This document shows positions 53,816 to 63,095 of a DNA stretch of 64,000 nucleotides, in pieces. The first letter of the stretch is position 1. The number at the start of each line of letters is the position of its first letter. The stretch is from Cervus elaphus (taxonomy: Eukaryota; Chordata; Mammalia; Artiodactyla; Cervidae). The DNA is taken from positions 12,956,501 to 13,020,500 of the forward strand of contig NC_057818.1 of NCBI RefSeq assembly GCF_910594005.1, in the 5' to 3' direction. The position numbers and the translations under genes were made by a program. Under the pieces are notes generated by a model. That model saw only the letters and a program-made list of their open reading frames with translations. It was not told the origin of the DNA and ran no database searches.

Positions 53816-54019
53816 TATTCCAAAATTAATTCTTAGGTCTGTTTTTTTCTTTACCCCACCCCCACTCTCGACCAATTCATAATACCCAGTACAGTTCTAA
53901 GTTGTTGGCAGCTATCGGAAGCTTAAGTGAATTCTCAACCTCAGTAAAGGTGCAGTCAAAATAGAAGTAAATTGCACACAAGCCATGTGAAAATGTGTGT
54001 GTTACCACACTCGGGTTTT

Positions 54020-54600
54020 TGTGTGCAGCACACAGTGAGACCAAACAATATCACACCATCCGAGTTTGGAGCAGAAAAAGGTTTATTGCAGGGCCACGCA
54101 AGGAGATGGGTGGCTCCGGCCCTCCAAACCCCAGATTCCCCGAAGGGTCTCAGCAAAGTCCTTTTAAAGTCAAGGTGGGAACTTCCCCGGTAGGTCAGTG
54201 GTTGACTTCGCTTTCACTGCAGGCTTTATGAGTTCCAGCCCTAGTCAGGGAGCTGAGACCCTGCATGCCACTCGGTGTGGCCAAAAAAACAAGTGAGAAT
54301 AAAATAAATGAATGAATAAAGTCAAGATGAGGGAAGGGCGTGGCTTGTCATTGCAAACCTCTTAAGGTTGGAATCCTTTGTTCTTACATGTCCTGTCCAC
54401 GGAGGTCAGCTCGGAGGTCAGCTTGTGATGTTCTTGTAAACCTCCAACAGGGCAAGTGCTGTTCTCTGTTCTGTAGCTGTTTATTTCTATACGAAAGGAA
54501 GAGTGTTAGAGCCTTAGAGGTCAGAGCCTTGAGAATGGACTATCCTGTCTATTTCAGACTACTGGAAGCATTCTTAACTGGAAGGCAGAGCAATAGACCA
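54020..54600 (-). mobile_element. Probable ruminant ERV solo LTR, split by a SINE
   Basis: On the minus strand an LTR-like poly(A) signal AATAAA lies at 54082-54087 (TTTATT on plus), and the plus-strand left edge begins TG near 54020. 'gggccacgcaaggagatggg', 'ccgaagggtctcagcaaag' and 'acctccaacagggcaagtg' match what I recall of bovine ERV LTRs. Both edges are approximate, and no internal viral gene is present. The LTR is interrupted at 54181-54316 by a CHR SINE. Confidence 0.55.
54181..54316 (+). mobile_element. CHR SINE inserted in the LTR, with target duplication
   Basis: tRNA head 'cttccccggtaggtcagtgg', B-box-like 'gagttccagccc', then 'ctgcatgccactcggtgtgg' and an A-rich AATAAATG tail. 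'taaagtcaaggtg' (54165-54177) and 'taaagtcaagatg' (54317-54329) match at 12 of 13 positions and mark the target duplication. The SINE is therefore younger than the LTR. Confidence 0.85.
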
Positions 54601-54824
54601 CGAAGCTGAAAACCGAGGAAACAGGCGTGATACAGAGTCTGGTCTTCCTGTTACGTGCGTGCGCAGGGCCAGCACTGACACCGCTGCCCGTGCCACGTTC
54701 CGAGGGCGGCTCCTCCAGAGACCTGCCGGCCGGGTCCTCTGCTGGGCTCAGGGGCCCTGGGCAGGGGTCTTCGGAGGCCAGACTAGAGGGGGCCAAGTGA
54801 CTGTCCCTGCAGGCGGGTTACACA

Positions 54825-55005
54825 GCCTGTCTGGGCCTCCAGACGCGCTTCCTCGTCTGGAACGCAATGATGATAATGACCGTGTTTGCCTCACCGGTTG
54901 TGTCGAGGATTAAGTGAATTAAAACATGTGGAAAGTACTTGAAGCAGTGTTGTGCGCCGGGCAGATGCTCCGCCTGTGATTATTAGTATTTTATCGCCGT
55001 TATAT
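54825..55005 (+). mobile_element. MIR SINE, sense
   Basis: 'cttcctcgtctggaacgcaatg' (core 'tcctcgtctggaacgcaatg'), 'gaggattaagtgaattaaaac' and 'gtgattattagtatttta' follow sense MIR. It is diverged but long. Confidence 0.8.
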
Positions 55006-55479
55006 TTATCATTCTCTCACGCGCTGCAGTGAAACCCCTTGGCTGCCGGGGGACGCTTCACCGCTTAGACCAGAGCATGCAGGCCCTGTCTGATGGGCTG
55101 GGGCCTCCGTGATGAACACGTTCTCCCAGGCGAGTTTCACGTTGGCCTCCAGCGTTGCGAGCAGGGCCCCGCGGTGGCCCTGGTGGTAGAGTGCTGGCCT
55201 GGCTTGCTGAGGGCCTGGCCCCCTCCACTCCCGGGCAGGCCTGCAGCATCCCAGGACACCCAGGGCTCCCTGAAGTGGCCCTGGCCGCGTCCTGCCCGCT
55301 GCCCCTCGGCAGGGGCTGGGTGGTGGCCGAGGCCACAACTGCCAGCCCCCACCCTACCCCCTGCCTGGGAGCCAGCCTCCGGCCAGGCCCGCCGCCTCCC
55401 AAGGCCGCTGAGCCGTGACCCAGCAGATGGGAGGCCCTGGGAGGCTGTTTGCTGTGGCTGTCACTATGTTTCCACCATC
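55006..55479. other. GC-rich unique sequence
   Basis: No gene is supported. Overlapping frames on both strands are compositional. Confidence 0.4.
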
Positions 55480-55790
55480 TTGTGTCAGAAACCCTGCCCC
55501 CGTGTTAATTTACAATACAGCCAGTGCACCCCGAAGTGTGTTTTTAAAGGGTATAATTTCTATCAACTTCAATTAGAGCTATTTTTATTTTTGTCACCCT
55601 GAAGAATTTCCCTGCGGTTAAGCTGCCATTTTTCACTGTAATACCCCTGGCAAGGGCTGGGGAAAAAAAAATTAATAGTCTAGTGATCACTTAGCTAATG
55701 CACTGTCAGCGCTTGATAAACTGACTGCCCTGGGTGAGACAGCACAGTTCCCTCCACAGTAATTATGTCATGTTTACCTGCAGCCGCCAA
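55480..55790. promoter_or_regulatory. Strong candidate conserved noncoding element
   Basis: About 300 bp of repeat-free AT-rich DNA between GC-rich flanks: 'gtgttaatttacaatac', 'caacttcaattagagc' (homeodomain), 'ctatttttatttttgtc' (MEF2-like), 'tgcggttaagctgcc', 'aattaatagtctag', 'gatcacttagctaatgc' and 'cagtaattatgtcatg'. The length and clean repeat-free edges make it one of the best enhancer candidates. Conservation is inferred. Confidence 0.4.
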
Positions 55791-55929
55791 GGCCCCCTTG
55801 GTGGAGGCACGGGGTCGAGCTGAGCCCCCACAGAGTCCAGGGCAGCCCTCGCGCCACCCTGCGCTCTCCCCTGGTCCTCGGAATCCATCTCTGATGCAAC
55901 TGAAGCATGCCAGGGTGGGCGTCTGCCCG

Positions 55930-55990
55930 TTTTCCAGCTGTGTGGCATTTGGCAGGTTGCTAAACATCTCTGATCCGCATCTGAACCAGG
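55930..55990 (+). mobile_element. MIR fragment, sense
   Basis: 'cagctgtgtggcatttggcag' then 'ttgctaaacatctctgatcc' is the conserved centre of sense MIR. Confidence 0.65.
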
Positions 55991-56289
55991 AGCGCTCCAA
56001 AAGCCTTAGGTTGACAAGCCCCCTGACCTCCGCAGTTTGGGGCATCTAAAAAGGCTGTGTGGGGTGGTGTGGGGCACATCATGCCTGATAAGCAGGGTGC
56101 TGGTTCCCAGATGGAGGGGGCAGGCCCCAGACAGGGAGCTGGCAGGTAAACGAGGTGCAGATTCTGAAGATGGGAGGAGGAGCAGGGCCGTGGTGGGACA
56201 TGAGCCTGGGATGGGACAGAAGAAGTCCCTCAACCCGCAGGGAACCGGCTTCCCTCTACTGAAACCAGGCAACAGGCCCCCAAGACAAG
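55991..56289. other. Unique sequence
   Basis: No feature recognised. Confidence 0.4.
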
Positions 56290-56830
56290 GGACGGCCATG
56301 CCGTGGATGACGACTTGCGTAATAAAAAGAAACAAACCACCGAAATGCCCGCCAACCTGGGGAACCTCCAGGGAGCCGTGCTGAGCGGGAACAGTCCCAA
56401 AGGGTTACAGAATGTGATTGCATTTACATAACATGCCTGGAACAGCAGAACATAGAAATGGAGAACAGATCAGCGGCTGGGCGGCTGGGGCAGGAGGGAG
56501 GGGAGTATGCTTATCAGGGAGCTTCCCGGGGGATGCTGAGGGTGGCACGGCTGCCTGTCCCTGCGGTGGAGGTGTTTGTAGGAGCCGATGCTGGTGATGA
56601 CACTCCGGAGAACAGAATGCACATGCCCATGCAAGTCCAGGTCCCACTGGGAAAGCATGCACCATAGAGGCAAGTTGTCCTGTTAGTTCCTCCCTGTGAC
56701 CTTGGCTCTGGCTTTGTAAGATGTTACCTTTGGGGAAACTGAACCAAGTGTACGCAGGCTCTCCGTGTATTGTTTCTTACGACTGCATGTGAATCTAGAA
56801 GCATCTCATCGTTAAAAGTTAAAGCAAAGC
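56290..56830 (+). mobile_element. L1M LINE-1 3' UTR
   Basis: 'gtgattgcatttacataacatg', 'gatgttacctttggggaaac', 'tccgtgtattgtttcttacg' and the terminus 'gtgaatctagaagcatctc' plus 'gttaaaagttaaagc' fit an old L1 3' end in sense. Confidence 0.75.
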
Positions 56831-56839
56831 AAAAGTCAG

Positions 56840-57110
56840 ATCACATCTGTCCTTGACTTGGAACCCTCCTGGCCCCCCTCTTACTCTGAATGAGAGCCCA
56901 AGTCCATCAGGGGCCCAGCCACATGGCCCCCATTGCTGACCCTCAGTCACACCAGGCACTCTCCTGCCTCAGGGCCTTTGCACGGCTGTTCCCTGTGCCT
57001 GAAGCCCGGTTCCCCAGACCACCACGTGGCTCTTTCCACAGCTTAGATGTCTCCTCTTTGTGTTGTGTTGGGGACACTGCCAGGCCTTGGAGATACCAAG
57101 TGCTGTTCAG
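56840..57110 (+). mobile_element. L2 LINE fragment, first of two adjacent copies
   Basis: 'gcctcagggcctttgcacgg' followed by 'tgttccctgtgcctgaagcc' is sense L2. The copy ends before the usual 3' terminus. A second, later-interrupted L2 follows from 57545. Confidence 0.75.
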
Positions 57111-57359
57111 GGCAGGGACAGTCTTGGGGGGCTGGAAGTGTAACCCCTGAATCAGTGGTACTCAGATGGGGGCTCTAGTGGAGGTGGTCCTGGGGAGGGT
57201 CTGCCCCTGCCTGGGAAGGGGAGCCGGGGAGAGTCCGGCGGGGGGGACAGACTCTTGGCTGGAAAGGAGGCAGGGACCTGGGGAGGAGCAGAGGGCACTT
57301 TGGGGTGAGAGGGGGACTCAGGGACATGACAGTGGCTCGTGAGCAGACCCCTGTGTTGT
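57111..57359. other. Unique G-rich sequence
   Basis: No feature recognised. Confidence 0.4.
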
Positions 57360-57480
57360 GCTCGCCCTGAACCTCGAACCTAGGGAGCGCTTGCCGTTTT
57401 ACAAATGGGGAAGCCAAAGCCCAGAGAGGTAGAGTGAGTGCACAGAGGCGCACAGCTCCCAGGCCCTGCGGAACGCCTGC
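57360..57480 (-). mobile_element. MIR fragment, reverse
   Basis: 'ccgttttacaaatggggaagc', 'caaagcccagagaggtag' and 'aggcgcacagctccc' follow reverse MIR. Confidence 0.75.
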
Positions 57481-57588
57481 AGGGGAGCGGAAGGGAGCGA
57501 GACCACACTGTCTGGCCTTTTCAGGAAAGGTCTGCACACGTGCTCCCCGCCTCGGGGCATCTTGTTTGCTGTCCCTTCTTCCTGGAAC

Positions 57589-57978
57589 GTGATGTCCTGA
57601 AGAATTGATGCTTTTGAACTGTGGTGCTAGAGAAGACCCTTGAGAGTCCCTTGGACAGCAGGGAGATCCAACCAGTCCATCCTAAAGGAAATCAGTCCTG
57701 AATATTCATTGGAAGGACTGATGCTGAAGCTGAAGCTCCAATACTTTGGCCACCTGATGGGAAGAACTGACTCATTGGAAAAGACCCTGATGCTGGGAAA
57801 GACTGAAGGAAGGAGCAGAAGGGGACCACAGAGGGTGAGACGGTTGAATGGCATCACCGACTCAATGGACATGAGTCTGAGTCAACTCCAGGAGTTGTTG
57901 ATGGACAGGGAGGCCTGGAGTACTGCAGTCCACGCGGTCACAAAGAGTCGGACACGACTGAGCAACTGAACTGACTGA
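57589..57978 (+). mobile_element. BovB (RTE) LINE 3' end with reverse-transcriptase C-terminus
   Basis: The frame 57640-57969 is open for about 110 codons and translates to the recognisable C-terminal end of the BovB reverse-transcriptase polyprotein (LMLGKTEGRSRR, ...NGITDSMDMSLSQLQEL..., DREAW, KSRTRLSN), read in the element's own sense. This is only the last part of the protein, and the catalytic domain is absent. It ends 'gagcaactgaactgactgac'. Copies of 'cttcctggaac' at 57578-57588 and 57979-57989 are an 11-bp target duplication. Confidence 0.9.
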
Positions 57979-58213
57979 CTTCCTGGAACACTGTTCCTGC
58001 AGATATCTATCTCCATGGCTAGCTTTCTTGTTTCCTTCAAGTCTTTGCACAGTGTCCCTTCTCAATGGGGCCAGCCTATGGAAAATTCTAACTCTGGCCA
58101 CACTCCCTCTCCTTGTCTCCTTCTCCTGTTTGTCCTTCTGGTACCTCCTACCAACTGACATGTCAGTATGGATTTATTGAGTCTGTCTTCCTCAACCAGA
58201 ATGACACCTTCTT

Positions 58214-58546
58214 TTTTTTTTTTAAGTTAAAAAAACAACAACACATCTACAGAAGGGGAGAGAATATTGTGATGAACCCCCCTATACTCTTTTTTTTTTA
58301 ATGAATTTATTTGACTGCGTTGGGTCTTTGTTGCAGCATATGGAATCCTGGTTGTGCCCTGCAGGATCTTTTTCATGTGGCGCATGGACCCTCTAGCTGT
58401 GGTCCTAGACCAGAGCTCTGTGGACCCTCCAGAGCGGGCAGGCTCAGTCGCTGCAGCTCATAGGCTTAGTTGGCCTGCAGCTTGTGTGATCTTAGATCAC
58501 AGCATTGCAAGGCTGGTTCTTAACCAGTGGACCACTGGGGAAGTCC
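58214..58546 (-). mobile_element. CHR-2-type SINE plus A-rich block inserted in L2
   Basis: The SINE body is about 58290-58546 ('tttgactgcgttgggtctttg', 'ggttcttaaccagtggacc', 'actggggaagtcccc'). The preceding 58214-58290 is a poly-T plus 'aacaacaacacatctacag' block of unknown origin. The whole is flanked by 'ccagaatgacaccttctt' (58196-58213) and 'ccagaatgtcaccttctt' (58547-58564), an 18-bp target duplication with one mismatch, so the A-rich block came in with the SINE or was added within it. Confidence 0.85.
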
Positions 58547-58650
58547 CCAGAATGTCACCTTCTTAAGGGCAGGGATGTTTACCTGTTCTGTTGTCTGTTG
58601 TATCTCAGGTACAATACCTGGCAATAGTAGGTGCCTAATAAATGTTTATT

Positions 58651-58768
58651 AGATGGATGGATGGTTGACTGGATGATTGGATAGATGGATGGAAGGATTG
58701 ATGGACGGTTGGATGGGTAGATGGATGGACAGTCAGATAGACAGGTGGAAGGATGGGTGGATGGAGGC
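58651..58768. repeat. (GGAT)n-type degenerate microsatellite
   Basis: About 118 bp of GATG/GGAT units with many substitutions ('agatggatggatggttg', 'ggatagatggatggaagg'). It begins exactly where the L2 ends, so it probably grew from the short repeat at the L2 tail. Confidence 0.9.
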
Positions 58769-59080
58769 AGGGTTGATCAGGTGGTTAGGCAGATATGAGG
58801 CATAACGTGTGAGAAGCTAGCCTAGCCCAAGTCACATGGCTCTCGGATGTCCCGTGGAGGGGTCAGGAAGGATTTTGTGCAGGCCGGTTGAGTGTGGTAT
58901 TCTGGAAAGTTGGCTCAGGCTCAGGCATGGTTGGGCTGAAGTGAGGAGGGCTATGTGCCCAGAAACTGGTGGGAGACTCTTTCCCTGGGAGGCAGGAGGA
59001 GGTGTGCAGGCACCATAGGAGTAGGAGGGGGAGCCCAGGAGAGCCGGGGTGTCAGGCAGTCATTGGTCTGAGATCAGCTT
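58769..59080. other. Unique sequence
   Basis: No feature recognised. Confidence 0.4.
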
Positions 59081-59094
59081 GCTCCCCCTGCTGG
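59081..59094 (-). promoter_or_regulatory. CTCF-like motif, reverse
   Basis: GCTCCCCCTGCTGG fits the reverse CTCF consensus with one mismatch (T for G at the third base). It is nearly the same word as the one at 49746. Occupancy unknown. Confidence 0.35.
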
Positions 59095-59485
59095 CTTCCA
59101 GGGGCCCCCAGACCCCGGAGGGCCTCGTCCCTGACCCTGGGCCTGAGCTGGATTCCCCCAGTATCACCATGCGCATGCCCTGCAGCCTGGCAGTCGGGGA
59201 AGCAAGCTCGCCTCTGGAAACAGTGCATTCCTCCCTGCAGACCCTTGCCCTGCCCCTGGCCAGACAAGGGAGTCAGCTGGCCCAGAGGCCTCCCTTGAGC
59301 GAGGGGCCAGGCTCACGCCTTTCGGAAGGTCCCATTCAGCCGCAGGAGCAACGTAAGTGGGGCTTGCCCGCCTCTGGCCAGCTCCAGTCTCCCTGGGGCC
59401 CCGTTCTTCCAGCTGCACCTGCCCCACCCCGGTGTGTCTCTTGAGGCTCTGAGTGCTGTTAGCAAGACTCCGGTTTGCTTTCCTG
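59095..59485. other. Unique sequence
   Basis: GC-rich. Frames on both strands overlap without domains. Confidence 0.4.
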
Positions 59486-59722
59486 CTTTCTTTTCTTAAT
59501 ATTTATTGACTTATTTGGCTGCATCAGTTCTTAGCTGTGGCATGCAGGATCTTTGTGGCGTCCTGCTATATCTTTCATGGCGGCACACGGGTTCTCTAGC
59601 TGTGATGCACGGGCTCAGTTGCCCCACAGCACGTGGGATCTTAGTTCCCTGAACCAGGGATTGAACCCACGTCCCCTGCACTGCAAGGCGGATTCTTAAC
59701 CACTGGCCCACCAGGAAGTCCC
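59486..59722 (-). mobile_element. CHR-2-type tRNA-Glu SINE
   Basis: 'ttatttggctgcatcagttc', 'gtggcatgcaggatctttg', 'gatcttagttccctgaacc', 'gggattgaacccacgtccc', 'ttaaccactggcccacc' identify it. 'agactccggttt' (from 59465) and 'agactctggctt' (from 59723) match at 10 of 12 positions and probably mark the target duplication. Confidence 0.95.
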
Positions 59723-59784
59723 AGACTCTGGCTTTTCTTTTTCCCAGAGACATCACGCCCCACCTGCGCCATCCAGACACGGCC

Positions 59785-59945
59785 ATGAGCCATCCTTTCT
59801 GTGTCTCAGTTTCCCCATCTGTGTAATGGGGCCCAACAGTTCCTGCCTCCCCACCCAGAGCTAAGGCATAATGGGCTGACACCCACTGGGTGTCACGGGT
59901 GTGGAGCCTGGCCCTCAGTAGGTGCAGTCAACATATACATGTGAA
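59785..59945 (+). mobile_element. MIR SINE, sense
   Basis: 'gtgtctcagtttccccatctg' (core 'ctcagtttccccatctgtg'), 'taatggggcccaacag' and the terminus 'ctggccctcagtaggtgc' follow sense MIR. Confidence 0.85.
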
Positions 59946-60194
59946 CAGTGAAAGACATTTTAGTCCCAAGTCTCCTGCCCTTCTGCTGGGACCCTTCAGG
60001 GACAGACTGGCTCCTGGCTCAGAAAGACTGCCTAGTTTCAGCTGAATTCGGATACTCTTCAGCTCCGGCAGCCCCCGGGTCTTGAACTAGGGGCTTTCTG
60101 GTTCTCTTTATGGCATTGGGAGTGGGCTTTCTTCTGTTTCTTGCTTTAGCAAATGCGTTCATGACATCCGTGGCAGGCCTGGGCTGGACTGCAC
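59946..60194. other. Unique sequence
   Basis: No feature recognised. Confidence 0.4.
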
Positions 60195-60330
60195 GAATGC
60201 TAACTTTGGAATCCTCATGACTGCCGTGTGCTATGGCTGTGACTCAGCACCCCCTTTGCAGATGAAAACGCTGAGGCTCAGAGGCGTTCAAAAGTATGCA
60301 CAGGGTCTCCCAGCTTGGAGGAACCCAGGC
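60195..60330 (-). mobile_element. MIR SINE, reverse
   Basis: 'tttggaatcctcatgactgc', 'cctttgcagatgaaaacgc', 'tgaggctcagaggcgttc' and 'gggtctcccagcttgg' follow reverse MIR. Confidence 0.8.
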
Positions 60331-60469
60331 GGTCATTTCCTTTGTCCACGTAACTGCTCCAGTCTCCTGAGAAAACAGCAATGCCCCCCTCTTTCCCAGT
60401 CACTTGGGGGGTGGTGTCTGTGCCTGCTGCAGGGAAACAGGCTGGGTGAGTTCTGTCCCCTTCTGGTCC

Positions 60470-60560
60470 TCTTATCCTCTGTTTCCCCATCTATAAAATG
60501 GGCTGGTCATGCCCCTTGGCTGGCCCACCTGGCAGAACTGTGGCAAAGCTTTGGAGGTGA
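60470..60560 (+). mobile_element. MIR fragment, sense
   Basis: 'atcctctgtttccccatctat' (core 'ctctgtttccccatctat') then 'aaaatgggctggtcatgcc' fits sense MIR. Confidence 0.75.
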
Positions 60561-60870
60561 CTCTGCACACACAATTTGCAGGTCATTCGGGGGACTCTTA
60601 TGACGGTTTCTGTCCCCTCGGGAGGCTGCAGCAAGCCCCCTCCTGGCCATATATGCAGCCAGGGACAAAAACCTTCTTTTTTTTTCTCTGAGTTCCGGAC
60701 CTTGTGTCCTCAAGGCTGGATGAGTCTCCCCATCCCGCCTCCAGCTCCTGAGACCTGGGAACACCTGGCGGGACTCGGCTGGGGGAAGAGTGGGATCGAG
60801 ACCCCCGGCTGGCACTCCGCCTGAGTGGGCGAGCCCCCCTCCCCGTGGGTGCTGCAGCCGGAGCGCCCCT
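60561..60870. other. Unique sequence
   Basis: No feature recognised. A T-run lies at about 60676-60685. Confidence 0.4.
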
Positions 60871-61190
60871 AATTGCTGCCACAGATGTGGCAGCCACCAG
60901 CCTCTCCCGCGTGATCTGCCATGTCGCGTGAGCTTAATTAGCCCCTGATTACTCATTTACTGGGTGCTGTGTGTATTCCATATCTAATAACTTTCCAATT
61001 ACACCCGGTCTGCCCCGCACGTTTAATAACCCGTTCGTTGTCTGCTTGTCGGGGACTGTGCATTCAGCAGCTCTGTCTCCCCCTGACCCGGAGCTTTATC
61101 GTCCCCTTTCCTGAAGTATTTGGAGTTCTCTGCTCACCATTATGGAGCTATTACAGGGAATTAAGGGGCATAAAATACTGGTCTTAGGCC
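60871..61190. promoter_or_regulatory. Strong candidate enhancer island
   Basis: Repeat-free, AT-rich between GC-rich flanks. It opens with a perfect 9-bp inverted repeat GCTGCCACA / TGTGGCAGC spaced by 2 bp (60875-60894). Homeodomain-type words follow: 'gcttaattagcccctg', 'ctgattactcatttac', 'catatctaataac', 'ccaattacacc', 'cgtttaataacccg', 'gggaattaagggg', with conserved-looking CpGs ('cacgtttaataacccgttcg'). The density of TAAT-core words over 300 bp is the highest in the window. Conservation is inferred. Confidence 0.45.
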
Positions 61191-61764
61191 TCTGATGCCT
61201 CAGCTTGCAGCACAGGACAAGAAGCCCCCTGCAGAGAGGCCTGAGTGCATCTTTGTGGGTGGGCTCTCATGGGGGGGGCAGGAAATGGGGGGGAGGGTCT
61301 TCATGGTAGGGCTGGCCGTGTGCCCTTATTCCCCCCCAGACAGACGGCTCCAGGCCTGTAACCCACAGGTCCCCAGCCGGTGGCAGGGTCTCCCACCAGC
61401 CGAGCTGTGCCCACCCATCCTCTAGCCAAGGCAGGCCCCCAGCCACTCCTGTTTGCGGGGGAGGTGGCTCTTTTCCCTGGCTCAGGCCTCCCGCCCATGT
61501 CTGATCGGTCCTCGGGGCCAAGGGCCGGTGATGCTGTGTCCGTGGACGCCGTCGGATGCTGGTGTCTCCTCGTCCCTCTCCTGCAGCTTGGTTCTGCCTC
61601 CCCTCCCAGCCTTGCTCTTGAGACAGACCCTCCACAGCCCAGCCGCTCACCTGCAGTCCGGGCTGCCGTGCGTCTGCCGAGCCAGCATGTGCAGCAGTCA
61701 GGCCCCGCCAGCGTGCAGTGAGGACCTCCTGGTGCCGGCGCTGTGGGTGCTCTGACCGTGACCA
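61191..61764. other. GC-rich unique sequence
   Basis: Overlapping 185-187 codon minus frames and a 113-codon plus frame are open together, by composition. No gene is called. Confidence 0.45.
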
Positions 61765-61925
61765 GCTGGCTGAGCGTGGGCATGACTTGACTTCTCTGTG
61801 CCTCGGTTTCCTCCTCCACAAAGCAGGCATTAAGTTGGGGCTGTCGGGAGAATGACACTGGCTACCGACAGCAGGTGCTCAGCGGACGCCTGGCACAGTG
61901 CAAGTGCTCTGGGAATCTCGGCTAG
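61765..61925 (+). mobile_element. MIR SINE, sense
   Basis: 'gggcatgacttgacttctctg', 'tgcctcggtttcctcctcc', 'gaatgacactggctacc' and 'acgcctggcacagtgc' follow sense MIR. Confidence 0.8.
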
Positions 61926-62394
61926 GGCATTACTGGCCCGTCTCCCCCAGACATGAGCTGAAGTCCAAGCAGTCATGACTTGTCTGTTTCTCTTAGTTAC
62001 AGGGGCGGGCAGGCAGCACTCAGGATTCAGGCCCATGTTTGGAGTTATAAAACTCCATGTTTTATTCAAGATTGGCAAGGCTGGCTTCCTGAAGTGTATG
62101 TTGAGCCGATTTGGAGGAAAGAGGAGATTCGGGGTGATCACGAAAAATGGGAGTTTCACACCCCAGATCCTACCCCATGACTTTAGGGACTCCAGGACAG
62201 CCTCAGGCTCTGTGCCTGCAGCGGGCAAGGGGACCTAGAAGGCAGCCCTGCCACCTGAGGCCTAAAGTGCCCAGAGGCCAGCTGGGGCCCCCCAAGGCCA
62301 AGGCTGTGATGTCTTCTCCAGCACACACCCTTCCAGGCTCCGTAGGGTCCCCCAGCCCCAGCACCCCTTTGGCTCTTGTTCCCAATGTTTAGGT
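61926..62394. other. Unique sequence
   Basis: A plus frame of 87 codons at 61975-62238 has no recognised domain. 62030-62170 is AT-richer and repeat-free. Its nature is unknown. Confidence 0.35.
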
Positions 62395-62605
62395 CATGAG
62401 ATAAACGACCATTTCTTGAGCACCTCCTCTGTGCTTTTGCAGAAAGAACTCATCCCCTGCACCTCGCCTCTGGGAGTCATACATTCGCTGGGTTGTTAAT
62501 CCATTCTACAGAAGGGGACACTGAGGTGAGGCCCAGAGAGGTTAAATCACTTTGCCAAGATCTCCCAGCTGGAAACCGGTGGAGAGAACCCAGAACCCAG
62601 TGCCT
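62395..62605 (-). mobile_element. MIR SINE, reverse, nearly full length
   Basis: 'tttcttgagcacctcctctg', 'ccattctacagaaggggac', 'gaggcccagagaggttaaatc' (core 'cccagagaggttaaatc'), 'ccaagatctcccagctgg' follow reverse MIR. Confidence 0.85.
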
Positions 62606-62789
62606 GACCCCATCGCTCTTCAGGAAGCTGGAGAGGTGGAGTCTGGCTGGGTGCCGGTGGGGGCAGAGGGAAGCGGGCCCTGGGAACAGTCAGTTGGCGG
62701 GGCTGCTGGAGAGGGAAGTCCTGGCGTCTCGTCCAGTGGCCTCTGGCCCTCAAACTCGACCTGCCTTTGTTTTTGAAAATACATGATTT

Positions 62790-63095
62790 ATAGTCTACCA
62801 CATGGGCGAGTCTGAGAAACATTATGCTGAGTGAAAGAAGCCAGACTCAGAGGGCTCCATGGTGGAGGATTCCGTCTACACGCAGTGTCCAGAGGAGGCA
62901 CGCCCGTGAAGATGGAGGGGGACGAGAAGCTGCCGGGGGCTGGGGGGGCACAGGGTGATGGGGACGTTCTAGATGGATGCTGCTGGTGGTCATGCAAGTC
63001 TGTGATTATCCTCAAAGCCCCCGAACTGTATACTTTCCATGGGTGAATAGTATGGTATATGGATTTTATCTCAGTAAAACAATTCTACAGAACAA
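62790..63095 (+). mobile_element. L1M LINE-1 3' UTR
   Basis: 'attatgctgagtgaaagaag', 'ccagactcagagggctcc', 'gctgccgggggctgggg', 'actgtatactttccatggg', 'tggtatatggattttatctc' then 'agtaaaac' follow a sense L1M tail. Confidence 0.85.

Larger units (their letters stand above)
57545..58648 (+). mobile_element. L2 LINE split by two later insertions
   Basis: L2 pieces are 57545-57588, 57979-58213 and 58547-58648. Joined in order they read as sense L2: 'gtcccttcttcctggaac', 'ctgcagatatctatctcc', 'ttcaagtctttgcacagtg', 'gagtctgtcttcctcaacc', 'gggcagggatgtttacctg', 'aatacctggcaatagtagg', 'gcctaataaatgtttatt'. A BovB piece sits in the first gap and a CHR-2 block in the second. Confidence 0.85.

Noticed and set aside
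61975..62238. 87-codon plus frame with basic C-terminal half as a small gene or exon
   Set aside because: No family recognised, no splice or promoter context, and a similar length is common by chance here.
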